Source: Caldilineales bacterium
GTDB taxonomy: Bacteria; Chloroflexota; Anaerolineae; J102
NCBI GenBank assembly: GCA_026417535.1
Contig: JAOADB010000007.1
Location: forward strand, 1 to 33,941
Direction: 5' to 3'
Length of the DNA stretch: 33,941 nucleotides
Below, one piece after another: positions 6,741 through 14,259 of this stretch. Numbering within the stretch: position 1 is the first letter of the stretch; every line of letters starts with the position of its first letter. The translations under genes were made by a program, and so were the position numbers. The notes beneath the pieces were generated by a model, which worked only from the letters and a program-made list of their open reading frames with translations, ran no database searches and was not told where the DNA came from.

Positions 6741-7925
6741 ATGTTCCGACGACGTGTATTTTCCCTCGCGCTTGCCTCCCTGTTAAGCACCGCAGTCGTG
6801 TTGATGCTGTGGATCACGCCGGGTACTGCGCAGACGGCTGACACAGGGTGGCAGGGCGAGTATTTCGACAATCCCTGGCTGGTCGGAGCGCCGGTTCTGA
6901 CCCGCACCGATGCGTTCATTGACTTCCACTGGGGCACCGGCGCGCCGCATGACCGCATCCCGGTGGATCGCTTCTCGGTGCGCTGGAGCCGCGTTGCCCG
7001 CTTCGAGGCCGGCCGCTATCGCTTCATCGTCGAGGTGGACGACGGCGTGCGCCTGTTCCTGGACGGTCAGCTCATCCTCGATCGCTGGCACGATCAGGCC
7101 CCGACCACCTACACCGTCGAACGCGAGTTGACGGCCGGCGACCATGCCCTGCGCATGGAGTACTACGAGAACACCGGTTGGGCCGTGGCCCGGCTGCGCT
7201 GGGAGCGGGTACAGGTTTCGGTGCCGCCCACGGCCACCTGGCGGGGCGAGTACTTCGCCAACCCCTGGCTCGCCGGCACGCCCACCCTGGTGCGTGAGGA
7301 CCCCGACATCCAGTTCGCCTGGGGTCAGGGTTCGCCCGACCCGCAAATCCCGGCCGACCGCTTCTCGGTGCGCTGGACACGGGCCGTCCGCTTCGAGCAG
7401 GGCCGCTATCGCTTCACCACCCTGACCGATGACGGCGTCCGGCTCTACATTGATGGCCAGCTGGTCATTGACCGTTGGGTGGATATGGCCCCCACCACGC
7501 ACACGGCCGTCCTGGACCTCACCGAAGGCGTCCACACCATCCGCATGGAGTACTACGAGAACGCCGGCAACGCCACGGCCAAACTCTCGTGGGAAAAGAT
7601 TCGGGTGCCGCCGCCTGTGGGCAACATCATTACCTGCGTGCGCCCGCGCAACTCCTGGATCAAAATCTACCGCTGGGACGGCGAGCGCTGGGTGGACATC
7701 AACCCCCGCGGTTGGGGCGCCATCTCACCCAGCGGTTATCTGAAGATTGACGGCCTGCCGGTGGACCTCGCGCGGTACGGCGGACAGGGCCATCCCTATC
7801 GGGTGGAACTGTGGGCTAACCACACCCTCATCCGCTCTGTCGGCAACACGTCCCGCGGAGAACCCGAATTCCGTGTGCGGGCCTTTGCCGATAACTACAC
7901 GCCCTGGGGCTGCCCAGCGCCGTGA
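6741..7925 (+). CDS. Secreted protein with two PA14-type domains
   Basis: 394 residues. The ATG at 6741 has AAGGAGG 7 nt upstream. Residues 1-30 form a signal peptide (MFRRR, hydrophobic stretch, cleavage near GTAQT). Two nearly identical modules follow, about 36-158 and 167-288, each starting W-x-GEYF-x-NPWL and containing DRFSVRW, DDGVRL-(F/Y)-(L/I)-DGQ, DRW and RMEYYEN. These are hallmarks of PA14/GLEYA-like beta-barrel domains that bind carbohydrate in other proteins. The last about 105 residues (from NIITCVRPRN) are not recognised; they contain several aromatic residues and end GCPAP. It is likely an extracellular glycan-binding or adhesion protein. No catalytic domain is visible. It stands alone, convergent with the prenyl synthase gene. 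Confidence 0.88.
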   Translation: MFRRRVFSLALASLLSTAVVLMLWITPGTAQTADTGWQGEYFDNPWLVGAPVLTRTDAFIDFHWGTGAPHDRIPVDRFSVRWSRVARFEAGRYRFIVEVDDGVRLFLDGQLILDRWHDQAPTTYTVERELTAGDHALRMEYYENTGWAVARLRWERVQVSVPPTATWRGEYFANPWLAGTPTLVREDPDIQFAWGQGSPDPQIPADRFSVRWTRAVRFEQGRYRFTTLTDDGVRLYIDGQLVIDRWVDMAPTTHTAVLDLTEGVHTIRMEYYENAGNATAKLSWEKIRVPPPVGNIITCVRPRNSWIKIYRWDGERWVDINPRGWGAISPSGYLKIDGLPVDLARYGGQGHPYRVELWANHTLIRSVGNTSRGEPEFRVRAFADNYTPWGCPAP

Positions 7926-8030
7926 AACGGACGATGGACGGTGGACGATAGACGATGGATGGAGCCCGTCGTCCGCAAAGTCTCCTCGGAGGGCGGGAAG
8001 TCCTATTCGTCCACCGTCTTTCGGCCGCAA
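7926..8030. repeat. Intergenic GACGA-type inverted repeat
   Basis: Arms GACGGTGGACGA (7937-7948) and TCGTCCACCGTC (8007-8018) are perfectly complementary. The left side is built of GGACGATGGACGGTGGACGATAG-like heptad units. It lies between convergent genes, just past the PA14 gene stop, and could help terminate transcription. Confidence 0.65.
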
Positions 8031-8068
8031 CCCCGGTTACCGAATTACCAGACCAATCGCAAGGTGAA

Positions 8069-8097
8069 CGTAACGCAAGATGCCATCTTGCGTTACG
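8069..8097. repeat. Near-perfect 29-bp palindrome
   Basis: CGTAACGCAAGATG (8069-8082), one base, then its exact reverse complement (8084-8097). There is no T-tract. Its place between the convergent PA14 and prenyl synthase genes suits a two-way transcription barrier. A degenerate relative (GTAGCGCAAG...) is at 1592-1617. Confidence 0.7.
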
Positions 8098-8163
8098 CGA
8101 TGCTCCATCCATCGCCATGAGCCGGACATCTTCACATTGCGACCGGTTTCGTTACCCGTATCC

Positions 8164-9201
8164 TTAACTCGTTCTCCCCAACAGCTGGATGGCCAGCTCG
8201 TGCAGCAGTGAACGGCCCTCTGCCGTGAGCGGCGCCTCCGTCAAGGCGGTCAGGGCCGCTTCGGCATGGGCGCGGGCAACGGTTTCGGCATAGGCCCGCG
8301 CCTGCAACCGGTCGAGCAAAGCCAACATGGCCGGCAGATCGGCCGGGGTGAGCGCACGGCCAGGGGCATAATAGGCTGCTAGCTCGGCCGCAGCTGCATC
8401 GGCCTGCTCCAGGGCATAGAGCACCGGCAGCGTCTTCTTGCGTGTGAGCAGGTCGCTGCTGGCCGATTTGCCCGTCAGGGCTTCGTCGCCCCAAATGCCC
8501 AGGATGTCGTCCTGAATCTGAAAGCTGATACCCAACTCGTGGCCGAAACGACGACACGCGGTCGTGACGGCGACGTCGTCCGTGGCGACCAGGGCGCCGA
8601 GTTGGGCCGAAGCGGCCAACAGCGCCGCGGTCTTGCCGGCGATCATGGTCATGTACTCATCGGCCGTGACCCGCTCGCGGGTCTCGAAGCTGATGTCGAG
8701 ATACTGGCCTTCGGTCAGGTGTAGACAGGTGTGGTCGAAGAGGCGTAGCGCCGTCAACAGGCGGGTGGGAGGGATGACCTGTTCGTCGAGTTGTAACAGG
8801 GCCAGCCGCGCCAAAGTGAACAGGGCATCGCCGGCGTTGATGGCCTGCGCCTGACCCACCCAAGTCCAAAGGGTGGGGCGATGCCGCCGGGTGGGGCTGC
8901 CGTCCTCGATGTCGTCGTGGATGAGGGAGAAATTGTGCACCAGCTCTACCGCTGCCGCCGCCGGCAGGGCCTGGATGGGGTCACCGCCAGCGGCCAGACA
9001 ACTCATCAGCACGAGCAACGGCCGCACGCGCTTGCCCTGGGTCGTGTGCTCGGGTTCGCCAGCCTGATTTTCCCAACCCATGTGGTAGCGCAGCATGCGA
9101 TAGAGACCGGTTACGGCCGGACTCTCGCCGACCAGGAGCCCGCGCAGGTAGGATTCCACCTTGGGCAGCCACATGCGGCTGAAGGTTTGCAGATCGGTCA
9201 T
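8164..9201 (-). CDS. Polyprenyl diphosphate synthase (geranylgeranyl-type)
   Basis: 345 residues. Both aspartate-rich regions are present: the first DDIED at 96-100 (preceded by GKRVRP at 57-62) and the second in QDDILG at 230-235. The residue five before the first motif is Phe91 and there is no insertion in DDxxD, a pattern associated with archaeal-type GGPP synthases (C20 product); product length is inferred. It condenses isopentenyl diphosphate with allylic diphosphates in the cytoplasm, supplying quinone, carotenoid or lipid chains. The ATG at 9201 is preceded by a GAGGGAG ribosome site. The upstream same-strand neighbour, 138 bp away, is type 2 isopentenyl-diphosphate isomerase, so the pair forms an isoprenoid block. 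Confidence 0.93.
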   Translation of the reverse strand: MTDLQTFSRMWLPKVESYLRGLLVGESPAVTGLYRMLRYHMGWENQAGEPEHTTQGKRVRPLLVLMSCLAAGGDPIQALPAAAAVELVHNFSLIHDDIEDGSPTRRHRPTLWTWVGQAQAINAGDALFTLARLALLQLDEQVIPPTRLLTALRLFDHTCLHLTEGQYLDISFETRERVTADEYMTMIAGKTAALLAASAQLGALVATDDVAVTTACRRFGHELGISFQIQDDILGIWGDEALTGKSASSDLLTRKKTLPVLYALEQADAAAAELAAYYAPGRALTPADLPAMLALLDRLQARAYAETVARAHAEAALTALTEAPLTAEGRSLLHELAIQLLGRTS

Positions 9202-9225
9202 CCGAACTCCCTCATGAGGCTGATG

Positions 9226-9295
9226 GAAGGGACGAAAGACAAGGGACGGAGGACGAAGAAAACATCGTCTTGCGTTCTCGCTCTCGATGGTTGGT
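9226..9295. repeat. Degenerate GACGAAAGACAAGGGACGG repeat
   Basis: Units GGACGAAAGAC, AAGGGACGG and AGGACGAAG followed by TCGTCTTGCG, of the same family as the elements at 14042 and 16604 but with poorly conserved pairing. It fills much of the 138-bp spacer between fni and the prenyl synthase gene. Confidence 0.5.
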
Positions 9296-9339
9296 CGCCG
9301 ACGCAGACGGAGGATCCATCCGGACGAGGCAGACTCCGA

Positions 9340-10401
9340 TCACCATTCGAACTCCGGAAGCGAATGGGGGCCGATCAGGCGCCCCGGTTCGGCCAGCGCC
9401 TTCAGGTCGGCGGCGCCGGCCACGAACATGGCCACGCGTAGCTCGGCCACCGTGGCCTCGATCTCCTCGCTCACGGCCTCGACCCCACGGGCCGCAGCCT
9501 TGAGAAACGGTCCGGCCATCCCACCCAGGGTCGCGCCCAAGGCCAGACATTTGGCCAGGTCAATACCCCCGCGCAGCCCACCGCTGGCAAAGAGCATCAT
9601 ATCGGGCAGGGTTTGGCGCACGAGCCGGAGGGAAAGGGCCGTGGGCAGCCCCCAATCGGCAAAGGCGCGGGCCAAACGCCGCAAACGCTCGCTGCCGGCG
9701 CGGTGGTATTCGACTTCGGTCCACGAAGTCCCACCAGCGCCGGCCACGTCAATGGCGGCCACGCCGGCATTGGCCAGGAGCCGGGCCGTTTGCGGCGAGA
9801 TACCCCAGCCGACCTCCTTGGCGACAACGGGCACCGGCAGCTGCCGACACACGGCTTCGATCTTGGCGGCCAGACCGGCCCAGTTCCAGTCGCCATCGGC
9901 CTGGACGGCCTCTTGCAGGGGGTTGAGATGGAGGATGAGGGCATCGGCCTCGACCATCTCGACGGCGCGGCGGCAGTGGTCCACCGTGTAGCCCTTGTTG
10001 AGCTGAACCGCACCCAAGTTGGCGAAGAGCAGGATGTGCGGCGCCACCTTGCGCACTTGAAAGGTGGCGGCAAATTCGGGTTCCTCGAGCGCAGCCCGTT
10101 GCGACCCCAACCCCATGGCGATGCCGGCAGCTTCGGCGGCCTCGGCCAGATGGAAGTTGATGCGTCCGGCCTCGGGCGTTCCCCCTGTCATCGAGGAGAT
10201 GAGCAGGGGCGCCCGCAGGGTCTTGCCGAAAACCGTGACGGTGGTGTCAACGGTGGTCAGATCGAGCTCGGGCAGACCCTGGTGCAGAAAACGGTAGTGT
10301 TCGAGTCCCGTCGTCAGATTGGGAAAGCCGACGTTCTCTTCGAGATTGATGCGGATGTGGTCGGCCTTGCGGCCGGCATGGCGTCCGGTCATGGTGCTCA
10401 T
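9340..10401 (-). CDS. fni: Type 2 isopentenyl-diphosphate delta-isomerase (FMN-dependent)
   Basis: 353 residues, full length. It opens with [14 protein letters not shown], typical of Fni/IDI-2. It carries ISSMTGGT (68-75), [10 protein letters not shown] (96-105) and the glycine-rich [17 protein letters not shown] and [11 protein letters not shown] segments that hold FMN and phosphate in the TIM barrel. It interconverts IPP and DMAPP using reduced FMN, feeding the prenyl synthase downstream. No Shine-Dalgarno precedes the ATG at 10401. A promoter at 10412-10441 would start transcription only about 4 nt before it, so the mRNA may be leaderless; an internal ATG at codon 4 is the alternative start. 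Confidence 0.95.
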   Translation of the reverse strand: MSTMTGRHAGRKADHIRINLEENVGFPNLTTGLEHYRFLHQGLPELDLTTVDTTVTVFGKTLRAPLLISSMTGGTPEAGRINFHLAEAAEAAGIAMGLGSQRAALEEPEFAATFQVRKVAPHILLFANLGAVQLNKGYTVDHCRRAVEMVEADALILHLNPLQEAVQADGDWNWAGLAAKIEAVCRQLPVPVVAKEVGWGISPQTARLLANAGVAAIDVAGAGGTSWTEVEYHRAGSERLRRLARAFADWGLPTALSLRLVRQTLPDMMLFASGGLRGGIDLAKCLALGATLGGMAGPFLKAAARGVEAVSEEIEATVAELRVAMFVAGAADLKALAEPGRLIGPHSLPEFEW

Positions 10402-10411
10402 TCCGAAAGGG

Positions 10412-10441
10412 AGTGTAGCCGCAGCCCGCGCGGCCTGTCAA
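10412..10441 (-). promoter_or_regulatory. Candidate fni promoter (leaderless geometry)
   Basis: Minus strand: TTGACA (10436-10441), 18 bp, TACACT (10412-10417). The expected start is near 10405, four bases before the fni ATG. The -35 is perfect and the -10 matches 4 of 6. Confidence 0.45.
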
Positions 10442-10572
10442 ACCGGACTGCCTGCACATACCACCCACCCGATGGGAACCCATCCGGCTACGGGAGGGAA
10501 GCCCTTTTGAGGACCGTTGCCGGGTCTACAAGCCGTTCGATTCGCAGCCCGACCCTGAACGGTCAAGCCAAC

Positions 10573-11472
10573 TCAACCGGGTTCGGCGCCGTCGGGGAGA
10601 AACGCGTACAGCTCCTCCGGGCGGCTCACATCGAGAGCCGGGTCGAGCAGCTCGCTCAGTTCATCGGCCGAGAGACGCTCCAGTCGGACGACCAGCTCCT
10701 CCGGCACCTCGCCAAAGCGATGCCGGAGCACGCCCAAGAGCATCTTCAGCACTTTTTCGCGGCCCTGTTGCAAACCCTGCTCCAGGCCCTGTTGCAAACC
10801 CTGCTCCAGGCCTTCGCTGAAAATCTCCTGATACCAGGGCGATTCACGGAGAACGACCATATCCCACCTCATGATGCGTCGAATGAGTTCGCTTGGAAAG
10901 ACAAAACGGGCAAAAAACGCCAGCAACGTCTCCATCTCCGCCAGGTTCGGGTCGGCGCGCAACAGCTGCAACGCCTGCGCCAAGGCCCCGGCGTCGTTCC
11001 CACCCTGCATGACGGGCACAAACGGCAAAAGCGGCCACAGCGGTTCCTGCAGGATGGGACGGGCATCGAGCTCCCACAGGTTCACCTGATGGAAATCCTG
11101 CCGCGCCACCAGGCCTAGGAACTCGGTCTCGAAGCGGGTCGGGAGCGGTGCGGCACCGGCTCCGGAGAGGATGTTCACCACCACGGGATAGACCGGGAGG
11201 GCATAGCGTTCGCGGGCGAGGGCCGTGTAGGCCGTCAGGCGCCGCGGCATGTCCGGGTCGGGGCGGAGTTGCATTTCGTTGATGACGAGGAAGTCGCCGT
11301 GGAGGGGGCTGTGGGCCCGCAGGAGGATGTCGGTTTCGCGGCTGACCCATTGGAAGTCGGCGGTGAGGAGGGCGAGGGCTTCGACGGTGTCGTCGCGAAG
11401 GAGCCAACGGAGCCAGGCCGTCGGGGCCAAGCTGATGAGTCGTTTACTGCCGATGTCGGCGCCGCGGGCCAT
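10573..11472 (-). CDS. Rpn/PD-(D/E)XK-type nuclease-like protein with DUF4351-like tail
   Basis: 299 residues; the ATG at 11472 has AGGAGGT about 7 nt upstream. The N-terminal part matches the pattern of recombination-promoting-nuclease or Uma2-like proteins: ETDILLRA (Asp48) then LVINEMQLRPDPDMPRRLTAYTA, with the E-x-Q (E66, Q68) seen in PD-(D/E)XK folds. Residues about 218-238 are a charged Gln-rich repeat (EQGLQQGL), encoded by two exact tandem 24-bp copies (10761-10784, 10785-10808). The C-terminus (RFGEVPEELVVRLERLSADELSELLDPALD) resembles the DUF4351 helix bundle. Such proteins are often multi-copy in Chloroflexota and Cyanobacteria; the role is unclear and nuclease activity is inferred. 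It has its own promoter and is divergent from secD. Confidence 0.75.
   Translation of the reverse strand: MARGADIGSKRLISLAPTAWLRWLLRDDTVEALALLTADFQWVSRETDILLRAHSPLHGDFLVINEMQLRPDPDMPRRLTAYTALARERYALPVYPVVVNILSGAGAAPLPTRFETEFLGLVARQDFHQVNLWELDARPILQEPLWPLLPFVPVMQGGNDAGALAQALQLLRADPNLAEMETLLAFFARFVFPSELIRRIMRWDMVVLRESPWYQEIFSEGLEQGLQQGLEQGLQQGREKVLKMLLGVLRHRFGEVPEELVVRLERLSADELSELLDPALDVSRPEELYAFLPDGAEPG
10761..10808. repeat. Two exact 24-bp tandem repeats inside the nuclease-like gene
   Basis: The 24-bp unit beginning GGCCCTGTTGCAAACC occurs twice head to tail and a third partial copy starts at 10809. It encodes EQGLQQGL in frame, so copy changes would add or remove 8 residues without a frameshift. 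Confidence 0.9.
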
Positions 11473-11535
11473 GGCTGACCTCCTGGGGTGAGGGGCTCGT
11501 GCGGATGGGCCGCCGGGTTGGGAGCGGATACAGGC

Positions 11536-11544
11536 ATTATAGCA
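11536..11544 (-). promoter_or_regulatory. Extended -10 promoter of the nuclease-like gene
   Basis: Minus strand TGC-TATAAT, identical to the element upstream of the SCP2 operon. It is about 65 bp before the ATG at 11472. No convincing -35. Confidence 0.55.
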
Positions 11545-11596
11545 CGGCTTGCGGCGATCCGGCTATGACCGCCTTACGCCGGTCGCCGTTTCCTTT

Positions 11597-11626
11597 TTGA
11601 CACACCCTTCGGTCGGCTCCTATAAT
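11597..11626 (+). promoter_or_regulatory. Consensus promoter of secDF
   Basis: TTGACA (11597-11602), 18 bp, TATAAT (11621-11626): both hexamers are perfect. The predicted start is about 11633, leaving a leader of about 70 nt before secD. Confidence 0.8.
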
Positions 11627-11655
11627 CAGCCGGCTTGTAACGTTTTTTCCATCAC

Positions 11656-11685
11656 GGTGGCCTTGGGCCGCCTTTTTTCTGTTTT
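11656..11685 (+). terminator. Terminator-like hairpin in the secD leader
   Basis: GGTGGCC (11656-11662), loop TTG, GGCCGCC (11666-11672) pair over 7 bp with one G-T, followed at once by TTTTTT and then CTGTTTTT. It lies downstream of the secD promoter and upstream of the secD ATG, so it would act as an attenuator rather than ending a preceding gene, which is on the other strand. Confidence 0.55.
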
Positions 11686-11703
11686 TGACCGGCTCCTTTG
11701 CCC

Positions 11704-13053
11704 ATGACTTCACGTACCCTGATCGCTCTCGTTTTTATCTTGCTTCTGGCGGGCCTGGCGACCTTTCTGGCCCTGCCCGTGGCCAAACCGGCCTGGTTCG
11801 TGCGCATCGTGGCGCCCCATCAGCCCGATGACGTCACGCTGGACCTCAAACTGGGCCTCGACCTGCAAGGCGGCACCCAGGTCGTCCTTCAGGCCAAACC
11901 CCATGCCGGCGGCCAGGCCACAACCGATGATATGAACACGGCCCGCACCATCATCGAACGTCGCGTCAACGGCCTGGGCGTGGCCGAACCCGAGGTCCAA
12001 GTCAGCGGCGACCGGATCATCGTTGCCTTGCCTGGCATTCGCAACCCGGATGCCGCCATCGCCACCCTCGCTAGCACCGGCCAACTCGAGTTCGTGGACA
12101 TGGGCGATAGCCCGGCTCAGGTGGGCACTCGGGTGGTCACCTCGCTCGATGCCACCGATGTGCCCACGGGCACCGTGGTCTATCGCACCGTCGTCACCGG
12201 CGACCAGTTGGAATCAGTGGACGTAAGCCGCGACCCCACCACGCAGGCCATCTTCATCGCCTTCCGTTTCAAACCCGAAGGCGCCCGGCTCTTCCAGGAG
12301 TACACCAGCCAAAACATCGGCAAGTTCCTGGGTATCGTCCTCGATAAGACCGTGCTTTCGGCGCCGGTGGTACGGGCGGCCATCAGCGATAGCGGCATCA
12401 TCGAGGGCGATTTCACCCTGGAAGAGGCGCAAAACCTGGCCGTGCAGATGCGCTACGGCGCCTTGCCCGTGCCGTTGGAGGTAGCGGCGGTACGTACCGT
12501 TGGCCCCCGGTTGGGTCAGGACTCGGTTCGTTCGAGCATCACGGCGGGGACCATCGGCGTCATCATCGTGCTGCTGTTCATGATCACCTACTACCGCGTG
12601 CCGGGTTTTCTGGCCAGTTTGGCCCTGATGCTCTACGCGGCGCTCAACCTGAGCATCTACAAGCTCGTCCCCGTGGTGCTCACCCTGCCCGGCATCGCCG
12701 GTTTTCTCCTCTCGACCGGTATGGCCGTGGATGCCAACATCCTCATTTTCGAGCGCATGAAAGAGGAGCTGCGTGCAGGACGCACCCTGGGCAATGCCGT
12801 GGAAGCCGGCTTTGCCCGCGCCTGGACTTCCATCCTCGATTCCAACCTGTCCACCCTGATCACCTGCGTCATCCTCTACTACTTCGGTTCGAGCTTCGGC
12901 GCTTCCATCGTCCAGGGCTTTGCCGTTACCCTGGGTATCGGCGTGCTCATCTCCATGTTCACCGCCGTGCTGGTCACCCGCACCCTGATGCGCACCCTTG
13001 TCGGCCTGGTCGGTGAACGTCTCCAATCGCGGCCGATACTGCTCGGCGCCTGA
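11704..13053 (+). CDS. secD: Protein translocase subunit SecD
   Basis: 449 residues. The ATG at 11704 is preferred over a TTG two codons earlier; neither has a Shine-Dalgarno. The N-terminal membrane segment (LIALVFILLLAGLATFLAL) is followed by the conserved LGLDLQGG (50-57) and the periplasmic domain containing IIERRVNGLGVAEPEVQ. From about residue 280 there are five membrane segments, with the hallmark TGMAVDANILIFERMKEELRAG between them. SecD with SecF uses the proton motive force to help pull secreted proteins through SecYEG. The short periplasmic region is typical outside Proteobacteria. secF follows after 22 bp. Expression may be attenuated by the leader hairpin. Confidence 0.97.
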   Translation: MTSRTLIALVFILLLAGLATFLALPVAKPAWFVRIVAPHQPDDVTLDLKLGLDLQGGTQVVLQAKPHAGGQATTDDMNTARTIIERRVNGLGVAEPEVQVSGDRIIVALPGIRNPDAAIATLASTGQLEFVDMGDSPAQVGTRVVTSLDATDVPTGTVVYRTVVTGDQLESVDVSRDPTTQAIFIAFRFKPEGARLFQEYTSQNIGKFLGIVLDKTVLSAPVVRAAISDSGIIEGDFTLEEAQNLAVQMRYGALPVPLEVAAVRTVGPRLGQDSVRSSITAGTIGVIIVLLFMITYYRVPGFLASLALMLYAALNLSIYKLVPVVLTLPGIAGFLLSTGMAVDANILIFERMKEELRAGRTLGNAVEAGFARAWTSILDSNLSTLITCVILYYFGSSFGASIVQGFAVTLGIGVLISMFTAVLVTRTLMRTLVGLVGERLQSRPILLGA

Positions 13054-13075
13054 AAGGCTTGGGGGAAATCTCACC

Positions 13076-14020
13076 ATGAACATCATCCGCTATCGGCGCT
13101 GGTACTATCTGCTTTCGGCCGTGGTCATTCTGCCGGGCCTGATCGCGATGGTCCTCACCCTTATCAGCTTTCGCGCGCCGGTGCGCCTGTCCATCGAGTT
13201 CACCGGCGGCGTTTTGTGGGAGGTACGGTTCACCAAACCCGTGCTCCCCGGCGAGGTCGTCCGTCTGTTCCAAGACAACGGCTTTCCCGATACGAACGTC
13301 AACACCATCGGCGATGAACAAACCCTGGAGATCCGCACCGATGTCATCACGCCCGAGCAGAAACAAAAGCTGCTCGAGGCCATGACGACGGCTTTTGGCG
13401 AAACGCCTGAAGAGGTCCAATACGCCCTTGTCGGCCCTGTAGTCGGCGCCGAAGTCACGCGCACGGCCATCATTGCCGTCTTTTTTGCCTCGCTGGCCAT
13501 TTTGGGCTTCATCATTTGGGCCTTCCGCAACGTCTCCCATCCCTTCCGGTTTGGGCTGTGTGCCATCATCGCCATGCTGCACGATGTGCTTGTCACCGTC
13601 GGTTTTGTCTCCATCATGGGCTGGGTGGCAGGTTGGCAGGCCGATGCCTTGACCCTGACGGCGCTGCTCACGGTCATCGGCTTTTCGGTTCAGGATACCA
13701 TCGTCGTTTTCGACCGCATTCGCGAAAACAGCCGCCGACGACGGGGGGAGGATTTCGATACCATCGTCAATCGCTCCCTGAACGAGACCACCCACCGCTC
13801 GCGGGCCACGCAGATCAACGCCATGTTCGTCATGGTGGCGTTGCTGCTCTTCGGCGGTGTGACCATTCGTCAGTTCATTGCCACCATGCTGGTGGGCCTG
13901 CTGAGCGGCACCTACTCGTCCATTTTCAATGCCACGCCGTTGCTCGTCTCGTGGGACAAGGGCGAGCTGTCGTTTTGGCGGCGCTGGCGGGGCGGCAAGC
14001 AGCGGCCGATGGCGGTCTGA
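13076..14020 (+). CDS. secF: Protein translocase subunit SecF
   Basis: 314 residues. The ATG at 13076, 22 bp after secD, begins MNIIRYRRWYYLLSAVVIL. It contains the SecF signatures SIEFTGGVLWEV in the N-terminal region, and GFSVQDTIVVFDRIREN plus SLNETTHRSRATQ between the last membrane segments. Six membrane segments are expected. It forms the SecDF complex with the preceding gene product. The protein ends with a basic tail (RRWRGGKQRPM). A hairpin-forming repeat follows at 14042-14091 and may terminate the operon. Confidence 0.97.
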   Translation: MNIIRYRRWYYLLSAVVILPGLIAMVLTLISFRAPVRLSIEFTGGVLWEVRFTKPVLPGEVVRLFQDNGFPDTNVNTIGDEQTLEIRTDVITPEQKQKLLEAMTTAFGETPEEVQYALVGPVVGAEVTRTAIIAVFFASLAILGFIIWAFRNVSHPFRFGLCAIIAMLHDVLVTVGFVSIMGWVAGWQADALTLTALLTVIGFSVQDTIVVFDRIRENSRRRRGEDFDTIVNRSLNETTHRSRATQINAMFVMVALLLFGGVTIRQFIATMLVGLLSGTYSSIFNATPLLVSWDKGELSFWRRWRGGKQRPMAV

Positions 14021-14041
14021 GGACAGGCGAAGGCGTAGGAA

Positions 14042-14091
14042 GAGGACGAAAGACGGAGGACGGACGACGAAAAGCTTCGTCTTTCGTCCTC
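14042..14091. repeat. Intergenic GACGAAAGACG inverted repeat
   Basis: Perfect 14-bp arms GAGGACGAAAGACG (14042-14055) and CGTCTTTCGTCCTC (14078-14091). The spacer repeats the theme (GAGGACGGACGACGAAAAGCTT). It is followed by CCCTTTTCGC. Best-preserved member, with 16604-16662, of the GACGAAGGACG family. Confidence 0.8.
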
Positions 14092-14125
14092 CCTTTTCGC
14101 TACTGGCGGGGATGATCATGCGGCG

Positions 14126-14134
14126 TGTTATAAT
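14126..14134 (+). promoter_or_regulatory. Extended -10 promoter upstream of the secreted propeller/Ig-like gene
   Basis: TG-T-TATAAT with no recognisable -35. The start would be near 14141, giving a leader of about 119 nt that contains a 16-bp palindrome, GACGCCGCGCGGCGTC, at 14186-14201. Confidence 0.55.
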
Positions 14135-14259
14135 GGTTTTTTGCCGCGCCGACCCGGCCGGCAGTGCCGTCACAGGGAACCGGAGGACGCCGCGCGGCGT
14201 CTCCCATCCTGTCCGACGGTTGTTTTTCAATCCATCCCCCAGCAAGGAGTCCATTCGCT

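Noticed and set aside
14141-14259. c-di-GMP riboswitch in the leader of the secreted protein gene
   Set aside because: CACAGGGAACC vaguely recalls the GEMM motif but the tetraloop receptor and second stem cannot be aligned; only a 16-bp palindrome is solid.
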